Below, piece after piece: positions 47,672 to 59,531 of a stretch of 64,000 nt of DNA. The notes beneath the pieces are model-generated. The model did not search any database. It saw nothing but the letters and a program-made list of their open reading frames with translations, and was not told the DNA's origin. Each line of letters opens with the position of its first letter. Within the stretch, counting starts at the first letter, position 1. Location of the stretch: the NCBI GenBank assembly GCA_013433145.1, contig CM024168.1, positions 8,440,184 to 8,504,183 of the forward strand. The letters run 5' to 3'. Origin of the DNA: Ascaris suum. Its lineage: Eukaryota > Nematoda > Chromadorea > Rhabditida > Ascarididae. A program made the position numbers and the translations under genes.

Positions 47672-50600
47672 TAGTCGCATTCACCAGAGAATACGCTGCT
47701 GATAAACGAACAAGACGGGAATTAACATGTGACGCCAACGCTACATAGCCATGCGCGAATAAGTGCACGAGAATTAACATTCGAGAGGTTCGCTCAGATG
47801 CTTCAATTCAAACTACTTTGGTTTACTCGCACTAAACAGAAAAGCGTTGGCAACCGTCCAAAATCTTAAAAGTTCTTTCAGTCGGTCTCTCATGCCACCT
47901 TTCGAAAATCTTCCATCTTTCGTCTCTTGAAGGCAGCGTGAAGAAGGAAGATAAGAATAACTCACCGTTCATAATTAATCATTTCTCCTTCTTCAAAGGG
48001 GTCCACTTTCGCTCTATTCTTTTTCTGAAATTCCTGCATATCTTCCTATCGAATTTCATCAACCTTCTAATCTTCAGTCATTCATTTGACAAACTACATT
48101 TCCTTTTTTAGCTGTCAACTCGAAAACTGACCAAGAAGCACATGCTGACCTGAAGTCAGGCGGTCCTTCTAAAAAAGCCTCAAGACCGAGCAAAATTGAG
48201 AAGATATTGTTTTATTTGGATATATAGGGTGCTGTGTATGTGGAAATATGAAACTAATGTGCGGAGAAGAGGATGAAGGCCCAAAAGTGAGATGAAATGC
48301 TCACGTCTTGATTCGGATTCCGATAGCTCCTCTGTTTTTGCGTCATATCTTCAGGATTACGTCGGGAATTGCGAAATGTTGTAATTTTGCAGGATAGTAA
48401 TCAAGGTCAGCTAGATCACCATCATTGTTGTCGGTATAAAGCAGGTGACAATAAAGGGAAGCAAAAAAAGTAAAGTAAGACAGTGGAATAACAACTGACA
48501 TTGGGGCAGTAAAAGTTAAAAAACGGCCCAGCTTAAAAACAATCTCACAACGAAGTGTTGCTATCAGATAACGGCAATGATGCCTTCTTGGTTTTTCGCT
48601 GCCATTATGCTGCATCAGTTTCTCGTACTCCCCAAATCTTCCATTCTATCCACTCGTTTGTCCTAGCAGTAATTATTTTGTTACAAGTCAATCAGATCGC
48701 TTTATCAAATGACCTGTCTCGACTGAGACGACTATTACAATCTACAATAATACATGTGAAAATAGCTACAGCATTCGTTTGGTGCGTTTATTAAATATAT
48801 GCATAGTGATTTATACCACATCTACTCAGTAAAAGGATATAGACTTTCTATGGGGGCAAGAGTCGCATTTTGGTGCTCAGGATAAAAAATGTGGTCGAAA
48901 TTTAGTCACCGAAAAATTGGTTCTTTGTCCACGACACATAGTAAATGTCGACACTGCCGTCAGCGTCGATCGAATAGGAAACAATGAGTATCAAGTGTTG
49001 ACTTAGCTATCTTCTACCAGGCTCAAAACGCTAATTTGCGAAGCACTTTGCATACATGCTATGCTTATGGATGCGTTGAAATAAATTTCGCTGAATATGA
49101 GAAAAAATCCAAAAACAAACCGAGGAGGCAGCGTAATGTGGCGTTTCGCATGTGGCCTTCCGAATGGTTGCCCAAATATAAAGAGATGTTTGTAAAAAAG
49201 CGGATAATGTGTCTTCCGAAGATTTACTTATGCATAGATTGCATATAGCTCATTGTTGCATGATTCTACAAAGATGTTCTTCGTCATCTTCTTCACGACG
49301 TGTCCTCCTGTGACCCATCCTACAGCAATAGTAGCTCTTTGCCGACCTAGAACGTTTCCACCTCTTAGCATCGTGTTCTAAGAGGCAGAGTTCAGATTTC
49401 GACGCTCATAAGGAATAAATCAATTCGTTAGGTTCCCAAATTTGATTTTGCATGACGTAATATGATGCAGAGGATATCTGAGCAAGTTTCTGTTGTACAA
49501 GAAAGCGATCTTGCAGTTATATGTCGACCGTCTGGTAAGTTGTAAGATGTGATGCTCGTCATGCTGTTTCCCGTTCTAATTTCCTTTCACTTCTTTATAA
49601 CTCTTAAATTTCAGTTGTGAACCGAAGTACTGAACACTATCCAAGAACAATCTTGCACACTGCAGTGAAAAACGAGTGCATTAGTATGGGGAGATTTTGA
49701 AGAAACATTTGCAGTACTTGAAACTTATCAACTGCGTATGTGGTTAAACAGGGTAGTGCGGTAAAAAGTCCAAACACGAAAGACACCGCCCGATAAAAGC
49801 ACTACGTTTAGCAGACAACTGCCACTGCCTGTTGAGGAATTATATAGCTGTCTGGCACGGCTGCCAATCGTAGATGGCATTGTGATGACCAGAGTTTAAA
49901 CGACAGCCAACGTCCACATAGCCTTTCTATGTTTTTACTAACTGAATGATGCATCTTTAGCTTTGGCTGGATTAGAACATAACGTATTGAATTACCTGTT
50001 GAGGAAGCCTTCACTCTGAACGTTTAAAACAAAACGCGGTCATAAATTATGAATGTGAAACGCCAAAAAAAAGAGTAAATTTTATTCCTCACTGTCAGTC
50101 TATCAATAAAACCGTAACATTTCTCGAGCCTAATCAACAGCAAAACCCTTAATCATAAAAAAGCTCATCTATCGTCGAGAATGTTTCCGGCATAAACATA
50201 TGGAGAACTCCACCATTCTCCAAAACAATAAATAACCACAAACATATTCACACACAAAGAGATGGGAAATGACAAGATATTATTAATACAGTTGCTTTTC
50301 AAATGACACGATATATACCTCAACAGATATAACCTGTTTCATAACGAACTGCCACAAAGGAACCTTGCCAAATAACTTACCTGCGCGATCGTCTTTCACC
50401 GATCTGTCAGGTTTTCAAGTAACAGTCGACGTTTTAAAGATGTTTAACAGGAAAATGTAGCACAACAAATCTGCACTTTCAACAAATTACAATATACCAT
50501 GAACTTTAAAACAGACTCCTCAAAACCTGAAGGGGTGAGAAATCGCTTCAAAGAGTACCACGATTAATGCATTAAAAAATCTGCCCACCTATGGTTTTTG

Positions 50601-51802
50601 CAGCACAACGTTTTCTTACAAAACCTGCTGATTGTGCGAATTCAGACTGAAAAAATGTTTTGCCTGTACTCGAATGGCATTAAAAAATTGAGGATTTAGT
50701 ATTACTCTCGCACTACAGCTTACGAAGGAGTTCAGTATTTCAAGCTAAACAGGTCATCTAGGACGCAGACCATCAAGATTGATCGGCGCAGTTGTTTTCG
50801 TTTATGAGTTGAAACAAACCATACGTACGCACAAATGAACTAACATGATAACACCACAAGGCAATTTTGCAAAGACTTACAAAAGATGTGTAAAAGTAGC
50901 ACGAAAGGACAGATTAAAATCTAGACTTTCGAACTACTGCCATTATTCTAAAAACAAACGAGTGAAAGAAGGCAAAAGTGATATTAAAAAAGAGGTAAGA
51001 ATGAATATAAGTGGTAGAAATTTGCCTGGATAACAGAGCCATCATATTGGTCGGATACAGAACATCTGAATTGTTGTAATCGAATTTTGCATTTTTGAGG
51101 AAGAATGGTAAAAAAAAAACGACGCCTCATCCACCTCATCTTTTTCAATAGCTCCATCTCTCATCTACGCCATTTCTTCAGTGCATACCCCTGAAGAAGG
51201 CTGAATAGAAGTGTCAAGTGCAACTAGTGAATAAATATAAAGTGAAATGGAAGATCGAGCTCATTGAGTCGAACAAAGAGATAGCTTAACTATCGAAGAG
51301 AAGTCGATGAAGAAGTAAGGAAAGCTGTTGCAAGAAATAAGCATTTCTTTTTTAAGCCAGATGTTTCGAACACTTGCTTTAGAAAAAAGCATAGTTAAGC
51401 TCTTTTGTTTATTTTTGTCTAGTTCCTTTCGTTACAATACACAATGTCCCCATTTCGGTATCCCTGTTGCACAGATAATAAAGTGTCCGCTGTAGGATTG
51501 CCACAGGAAAGAAATAGAGCAGTAAGTTCATTACGAATGTTTTAAAAAAGCGTTGGCAGACATGTGAAGATTTGTATCATTTCACGTCCATCACAATTTA
51601 CTCATTAAGGCGCACCCAAGCAATGAACTTTTCATAACTTTTATGCTCACTGCATAAAGCTAAAACAAAAAGCTAAAACAAATAACTACGCGAAACATAC
51701 TGAATAAACCATTTTAGTGCACGCTGCATGGGATCGAGAATCTTCGCAAGACTGCCTGAATAGAAAATCAGTCATAAAGTAACTGAAGGTGAGGAAATTA
51801 GT

Positions 51803-54800
51803 TTACTTATTGGTAACTTCTTTGAGAGGTACATGTTCGTCGTTGCCATTTGTAAGTTTGCTATTCTCCACATCTTTTGCTCTCTCCTCTTCGCCAGGCA
51901 TACGTTCGGGTAATGGTTTTCCTTTGGTCTCTGGCACAAAAGCCTCATAGGCGATCACCTCGATGAGACTCATTCCGCACATCACCAAATACGGTAATGG
52001 TCCCCATAATTCACCCTGAAACATTGCCGCATACCATAGCCGTGAAAATTAGCAACTGATAGTCTGAAGAAATGATGCCGGAAACACAGAACAGGTCATT
52101 CATTGATGAGAAAGAGAAGGAATTTCAATGTAACTTGATGAGGAAAATTCACGAAGAAACAGCTAAAAGCAGAAGAAGGAAAATATTCTGAAGGATGTAA
52201 AGTCATTAGAGCAGCCACGACCTCAGTGAATGACTAAAGAACAAAGTTTCTAGCATAATAGAATGGTTGCATGAGTGATAACGTGAATCTGCTTAAACGC
52301 ACAAGAATGCTTAACGCAAAAAAATATTCCGATGTTGCATATGATATTTCACGACGTGTTAAGAATGCTTTGTTTTTGTCTTGCAACTTTCAAACATTTT
52401 TTCCCATAGGAAATACATATATATGGTGACTCACAATGACGAAGATTTGAGGCGCAATAATGTTACCAATACGATTCCACGTCTGAATGAAGCCTATGCC
52501 AATATTACGGATCGGAGTCGGGAATAGTTCCGACGGAGCGACGGCGTTCAAAATGTAAATCTGACTACCCATTGCAGCTGCTGATAGTGCTGTCATACGA
52601 ACCAAATTCGGCAAATGTAATCCTGAGAAGTTATGCTATGAGGATGACATCTTGCACCACATGAGATGAATCCATCGACGAAATATTTATTGCAAAAACG
52701 GCAAATAAGTACTACGTACGTCGTCCTTACGACATCTGCTGGCTTTTAACATGTTTTTTCATCAGCTTTTAGGAACACCACCAATGTAAGTGTGAACTCT
52801 GTGATCTCTACAGAATCACCTATTCAGGGAGATTTCAACTTAAGAGGAAGGTCATTCAGCAGCATGGCGCAACATTCAGCAACTCTTGCGGTTGTTAGTT
52901 TCCCATGTGCTTCAGTGAGTGTGGACGTACGTGCGTGACAACGGACGAGATTTAATTTCTCTGGCGTGAAAAAGAGCAAGGATGCGTCGGATTCGCCCCA
53001 ACCCTACGAGGAGGACATTTTGAAGAAATTGTGGAGACGAACTTGGAATCTAAGAGTGTTGCAGCACCCGCAATGCTCGGTCCCCTTCCCAATGTTCTAA
53101 CAAATAAAAGCAAGCAAGGTATCTCACAACTTGTTACGAATGGAAAGTAAGTTCGCCAACATGTTGCACCTAGTGCAGGATTGACCTTGTCATGAGTACG
53201 TTGTTACTGTCTAATTTGCTAGGCTTAAAAAATGAATTTCTCTACAACGTAAAAAAGAGTGCAGATGGACTAGAACATTCCAAAACAAGCTCATTCCGGT
53301 CGAAGGACGTTATATAATTTGGCGTGTCCTGGAAATGAAATAACTGACCGAGTACAACGATAATGAATACCAATCCGAGACAAGCTGAAATGAAGGACAT
53401 AGCGACGCCATGAAGAAGGCGACGACCAGCCCAGGCGAAACGAACGTCCACAACGGCGCATACAAGGTTAATCGAGTAACGCAGTGAGCCCACGATGATA
53501 GTGTTCAGATATGGTGATCCAGAGAGCTTCTCCAAGTTGAACACAAGTCCGTATGAGATTATACTCGTTGTCATCCTCAACAATTTAACGTAATTTACTG
53601 TACATGGGCGAGCACATTGATAAAACATTTTTGAATGTGGCAAAATTTGCGTTGTTAAAGAAATCCATAGGTGCAAGTTGTAAACTAACGCATTATGCCA
53701 GAAGGCTAGAATGAAACAGTTTGACATGCACACTTTTGCTGTTAAAAAGAATCGAATATAACGCAAATGCTATACAGTTGCGAATAAAAGATGGAGCTTA
53801 TAGTATGAATTCTCAAAAAATACAAGCCATTTGGAAGCCAAGAAGCCAAAAGCCAAAGCCAAAAAAGAAGTGTTGTTTTCGATATAAACAAGAACGCGAT
53901 GATAGGAAACCGAAATAAGAGGACACGTTTCGGCACAATTCCTGCTCATTCAACAGAGCACTGAAATGAATAATACGTTCTCAAACTACAGCTTCTGTTC
54001 ACTACTAGCAAAGGCAAAACTTCACCAAATGTAACAGTATAGGGGCTCAGAGCATGTCGAAGCAATCTTCGATGCACAGTTGCACGAAAAGCGCAAGTCA
54101 AAATAACGTGACTAAGACTTCGAACACTCCCACAACACACCTTACAGAGCGCTAACCAACAACATCCCCATCAAGATTAAGAGCAAATGTGGATGAAAAC
54201 AACGAATTTGAGCGACCCTATAAAAGCGAGGCGACCATCCAACCGGGGACGGACGGTCGGACGGGCAGCGGACGAAATTCTTCAACTCTCGTGCGGCGCA
54301 ACAGAGCACATCAGGCTTAGACATATCGAGAGCATCTTCAAATGATGTACTTGTCACAAGCCAGTAAAAACAACTGTGCTTATTAGCACTGTCGTTATAA
54401 AGGTTTGCAAATAATAGAGAAATAATAGAAACTTACAGGCTGTACGCAAACAGAATAGTGTAAGTGGCAAGTGCCGCCGTCGAGAACAAATGATAGGTGT
54501 AGTAACGTTTACGTGGCGTATCATCACCAGACTGAAATCAGCTCCCTCAGAGAAATTTTCAAGGAAAATTGACCTAGGCTCGCTTGAACTACACGCATGC
54601 ATCCGTTTCTACGATGACTCGCTATCAATACTCAATAAAGGGCTATTATTTTCTTTGCCTGAACTTGTCTTCGAAATTGGTTGGTCATTTTCAGTTCACC
54701 TAGGCTCCGGTCGATAAGCGTTTAAACACATCTTCAATGGATCAATGGAATACCAATATTTAGAATGAACGGTAATTCAGCAATGGTTAATATGATCTCG

Positions 54801-57800
54801 CCTACCTAAACGAACACCATTCCTGAAGCTAAGGAGTTGTCTAGAATCCGTGGTACAAATAGTAGAGCTCATCGCGCTGTTTCACAATTGAATTTGCGAT
54901 TTTGCATCTCAACCATCTGACTAAACATTTTCATGATTCGATAGCAACCAACGAAATAAGCAAAATAAATCCTTGACGTTTTAATTGGTTCGACAGCTCT
55001 TACTTAAAATAATAATGATGAAAAAATTAATTACTTAAAATTGCTTAAAATGATGGTTCGACAGCTCTTTGGTGATCAGATCGTGATGAAAATTAAAACG
55101 TGCCACTGTAAAGTGTACAATTTTAGGGCATATTTGAATGCCTCTAATTCTTTCCAAACCTCATATCAGTACAATGGTTCAATCATGCGCACCACATTTC
55201 GTGAATGCACCTTTGTTGGTTCTTGAAGGGAAGTTATTCAAGAAAGAGGATATACTCCCATAAGCATGACGCTGCCATGGTGCGCCTTGCAAATGCAAAT
55301 TTACATAAGCTTACACAAATAGGAAAAGATTTGAATGCCTGATGTACAACTAATCTTGGAAACAGCCTGCTACCATTCAATTTTGTCCCTATATGCAGCT
55401 GTCGTACCGGAGACTATACAAATCGTTTACTTCCCATTCTGTTATATAATGCCCCTCTGTTTACACTGCCCAACCAGCCGCTCTTTCCCGAAGGCCGAAA
55501 GGAAGTACAAAATCCTACCGATGAACTGCGTTGTCTCTCTTTGTCTAGCACTCGGTCGAGGTTTGCGAGGCGCTCAGGCGTGTTTGTGCGATCCCAATTG
55601 CCTATTCCGACCATTGCCTTACGAGCCTCGTCGATCCGTCCTTTGTTGACCAACCATCTTGGACTCTCATAGATGAATCTTTATAGCATCACATTAGTCA
55701 ATTCCTCGGATAATTTTTAGTAATTAGACCACAGCAATAAATGAATGGGCTTTCGTTTACAGTTTAGAGGCTTTCTGTGCATTGCTGATAAGCTTCAGAT
55801 AATCGAACTATCGGCTTGAACACAGGAAAACTCGCATTCAGTGAGGAGGTATGGGTGAGGACGTGCAAAGATACCTTTTAATATTTACATGCCGAAATCT
55901 TCATCAAAAATAGAACAGCATGAGTTATGTACACATCTCATCCTTCGCTCTCTTACCGCATTTGTGCCTTCAATTCAACCTTTTCCGAACAGAGCTACCA
56001 AAAAATATTGTTTTCTCAAACCGGTGAATGCACTTTCATTATGAAGTCAAAAAATAGTAAAAAAAAACTGCTCTTGAACCGATATCTATTAAGAATACGA
56101 AAATAACATAACGGCGAATTCACTGGCTTCACTGATAACCATGTGCCATGAGTATCTGCAGCAATCCCAATATGACGAAAGCATTAGCAAAATAAATCTT
56201 GACGCTTACAATAGCATAATAAGCGGAAGGATAGTGAAGGCGGCAACGACTCTCGATAGCAATCTCCATTCACCACACAGATATGCGATACCGGTGAAAA
56301 CAATATAGTTGGGTGAATAGGTAATTACGGTTACGATCCACATACGATGCTTCGTTGGCAAATTTTCCATCATAAACACGTAAGATACGCTGAAACGGAC
56401 TTAAAGATATATTTGACATAGTGGAATAGACTTGAAGTATACCATCCGCTTCCCACTTATGCTGCAGCAAATTCCCCAGCGAGTCTTTTTTTTGGGGGGA
56501 GGGGGGGGGGGGGAAGAAGGGGCTGCTCGCTTGTCTTCTCCAAGACAATATTTAAAAAATCTAGAATGTTGAACTTCTTCTTAGTGGTAGGCCTATGGAG
56601 TGTGGTGAGATGAGAAATGCCGTGTCTTTGGATCACCGCAGCCATGTCGTAAGCCTCAGCCTTCAGCGGTTCTGAATAAGCGTTGGAGCAATTCAAATTG
56701 CTCTGCAGCAATCCAAAGCTACAGCCCGACACTCAACAATGGCGTTTTGGATCCAAGGCGCCGAGGCGACAATTTCGATGGGAAATTGTTCTGGAAGTCA
56801 ATACCAACACATACACGCCGGAAACAGATCCGTAAACATGTTTTTGTCCTAGGTGCTGTTTTTATATGCATCAAACAAATTTCTGTTGAAGTGGAACATG
56901 GTAAAATATTCTTATGTGTTTATGCTTGAGCATGAAAATGTGCATGGGTCTTGCATTTCCATGTGTCTGTGTCCTATGGTTTCAACTGAGGGAATTGACA
57001 GGCTACGGCGAGGAAACCCGATGGATGCGATCCCTGTTTAAGAGTGATTGGTCAAGCCCGATTCCATTCTAAGCAAATGATAATTCGTTCAAAATCTTGC
57101 CTGTGTTTGCCACCAGTGAAGAACATGACAAAGAAGCGAGCAATCGTGAAGGGAATCAAGCCAGTCGCAAAAGTCGATGCTGCACCGCTCACGATCAGAC
57201 CAGCTGAGCCGAATATCAGTGTCTGAAAGTAATGTTGAGGTTGTGTGCAGCAAGAGCATTTTTTGAATAGCTTTCATTCATGCATTAAATCGGTAGCGGA
57301 AAGGAATATTCAAGTGATGTGAACTAGTGTCGGGAAAGGGAGGGGAGAGGAATAGGATGCGGGGGTTCTGAATAATAACTTTTGTTCTCACCTGAAATTT
57401 CCATTTACAAAAATAATGCAATGTATGAAAGTTATGAGCGAAGTTCTCCTTCCACCGACCTGCTTTAAAAAAAGCACGATCAACGTGGCCCAAAATTTTG
57501 ACACTTTGACCGAAACTTTTTAGAATTTGTGAGCATCACAGCCTCAGCTTTACTGCTGTTGTGATCGTAGGTCGTCTCGGTTTCCATAAGTACGGACTTC
57601 GTACTACTCCTTGATCTCATCCTACTTTCTAGGAGCAGCAGTTGTATTTGTTGATTTCATCTGCTTCGCTTTACTTTCGGCATCTTTAGCTTCTAATGAC
57701 GCGACTGTACTGGGCAAAACATTTTGAGTGCATATGTTGCCATTACGCACGGAATATCTTCCCATTCTATGCACCTTTGGCCTACAGCACGTCCATGTGC

Positions 57801-59251
57801 AAATTTTATATTCCTTCACATTCTCGGTTTCATTAATCGATGCGGAATAAGCTTAGGGGACCTGTTGTGCGATAAATGCTATGAGGATAAGCACACATAA
57901 AAGAGCAGTACTATTAGTTTGAATGCAAATATTGCAATGAAAGCTTGAAATATCTTCAGCAGATAGCAGTCTAAAAAAACCTTTCTTCGACCAAACGTGT
58001 CCGAGAGTTGTCCAAAGACGATTGCACCGAACATAATTCCGATCATTTGAAACGAAATACTGTGCTTTACGATCCTTGCTGCACTGCATACATATCCAAA
58101 CTGTAATTGTATGATGTCCCATGTCGTGACACTCAGGATACATAATAAGGAAGAAACCACCATTCGATGACCACTGAGAATTTCCTATGCAAGCAGGGTC
58201 CGAATCGGCAGTCTTCCATTGTTAAGTTACTAACTTACTTGGAAAACAAACCGATTCTTCAATAATTAAAAAGCTAAAAGGCAAACAGTCCAAAAAGCAA
58301 CTCAAGACGCCATCGGTTTTACAACCATCTCATTTCCCTGTTAAAAATGACTCAAAACTTTATGTATGCAAGAGCATGGATAACATCAGATTCTGCACGT
58401 TCCTACATGGGATCATAAGCAGAAAAGAGCATTACTAAACGAAGGATAATTTTCACTTGACGGCTTTTCACTCCGTCAAAAGCGATAAATCGATTGCCGT
58501 CGAGATATTCATTTCGAACTGTAATGGCTATAGCAGTGGGAAGAAGGTTCGATATGCAAGATTTTTATGGTTTAACTGAATAAATAACCTCATAGTTGAC
58601 AGAGTGGAAGTCGGCTTCGTATTTGCAATCGGTATGATTCATGCTTTCATATAACTCGCATCGTTCCTTTTTTGTCACTTTCGCAAACGAAACGTCATCA
58701 CAGCTAACCACATCAGCGCTTGCACCTGGAAATTGTTTGCAGTAGCTGGCGTCTTTAGCAATAACAACTAGTTTCATACTCTCCGTTTTGCCTGTCTCCA
58801 ATGACTTTTACATATGGAAAATTCATAACATACACTGAAATGTGTTTTATGCAACAAAAATTGCATATAAACTGCAAAAAAAATTCACCTTGCACTTTTT
58901 TGAAAAAGCCGCACTATTGCTCGCTGTACCTAATTATCCTCACATTGCGGATATACCGTAAGGAGAAATTATTGTACTACTCATGCCAAGATGCAATTTC
59001 GCTCGTCGCGAGGAACAAAGAAACCAGTAACGTTAGGGCATCTTGATTTGAAGAACACATTTGAATTCTATATCACCATGCTCGGATCACTCCTGTCAGC
59101 TTTCCTGAGCGGTAAAGTTTGACCATAGCAGCCGCAAGGGGATCAATGAGATGGTACGTCATTTGGACGCAAATTACTACTAAAATCTCAACTGACGTAC
59201 CACGTTAATGCAGATGTCTTCTTACCGCTGCTTATCTATGTAAAAAAGGAA

Positions 59252-59329
<78 letters not shown>

Positions 59330-59522
59330 ATTGAATCCTAGTGCGTAAAAAGTACTTTTGCTGACCTCCATATATCATGTAAATGAGATTGCAGACTTGA
59401 GAGACGACGAGCAGCTCATAAGTGAGGCAAACGAACCCAACGTAGCGTCCCAGTTTGAGGAATTCGCCCAAGTTAGTCTTCTCCTTAGGCTTCTCCTCCG
59501 AATCCTCCTTCTTCTCCATCAT
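51803..59522 (-). CDS. SLC22-family organic ion transporter (MFS), ten exons, complete
   Basis: Exons in transcript order: 59522-59366, 58791-58589, 58100-57981, 57222-57101, 56389-56210, 55678-55519, 54531-54437, 53575-53349, 52622-52435, 52015-51803. They total 1665 bp (554 residues), the usual SLC22 length, and the phases close from ATG to TAA. Seen: a charged cytosolic N-tail, TM1 (about 28-51), a large Cys-rich loop (C70, C83, C97, C108, C125) with the sequon N104-H-T, MFS loop 2-3 signature GQLSDTFGRRK (150-160), the SLC22 motif ESPRWLVNKG after TM6 (265-274), APSELFPTPIRNIGIGF (451-465), and tail VPETKGKPLPE followed by a charged C-terminus. Family knowledge: these plasma-membrane carriers move organic cations, anions or zwitterions; the substrate cannot be read from sequence. 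Oddity: intron 4 is GC-AG (GCAAGA donor). Intron 1 holds a (TA)n array and intron 7 a possible retrotransposon relic. A possible AATAAA lies at 51408-51413, far from the stop (weak). Confidence 0.93.
53946..54357 (-). mobile_element. Possible non-LTR retrotransposon relic (zinc-knuckle region) in SLC22 intron 7
   Basis: The minus strand reads LCKVCCGSVRSLSHVILTCAF, i.e. CxxC(C)G...H....C followed by an Arg-rich helix-like segment. This spacing is like the Cys/His motif near the end of many non-LTR retrotransposon polyproteins. Just upstream, GC-rich DNA (54241-54275, with repeated ggacg) and two further open frames continue the island. The reading frame is broken and no reverse transcriptase motif is visible, so it would be an inactive fragment in the same orientation as the host gene. 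Confidence 0.3.
56493..56513. repeat. poly(G) tract, G6-A-G12 type
   Basis: ttttttttggggggagggggggggggggaagaagg lies in the GC-AG intron 4 of the SLC22 gene (poly(C) on its sense strand). Confidence 0.85.
59254..59327. repeat. (TA)n microsatellite, about 74 bp, SLC22 intron 1
   Basis: Pure alternating A and T about 40 bp past the end of SLC22 exon 1 in the transcript direction. Confidence 0.97.
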
Positions 59523-59529
59523 ATTCTCC

Positions 59530-59531
59530 CT
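59530..59531 (-). promoter_or_regulatory. Candidate spliced-leader acceptor of the SLC22 gene
   Basis: On the minus strand a pyrimidine-rich ctttatag ends 7 bases before the start codon at 59522. Most strongylid mRNAs receive a spliced leader at such an AG (family knowledge). The assignment here is inference and supports the chosen start. Confidence 0.4.

Larger units (their letters stand above)
42675..51802. other. Intergenic region; no gene recognised
   Basis: About 9 kb. Candidate coding-like pieces are a plus-strand open stretch at 47445-47702 and a minus open frame at 48343-48615; neither could be linked to other exons. A poly(C) tract lies at about 45408-45424. The remainder is AT-rich sequence without recognisable motifs. 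Confidence 0.45.

Noticed and set aside
57622..57819. Minus-strand frame with a charged tail (SLEAKDAESKAKQMKSTN) between SLC22 exons 3 and 4
   Set aside because: Looks like an alternative C-terminal tail, but its position would truncate the transporter after TM2 and exons 3 and 4 join directly in phase.
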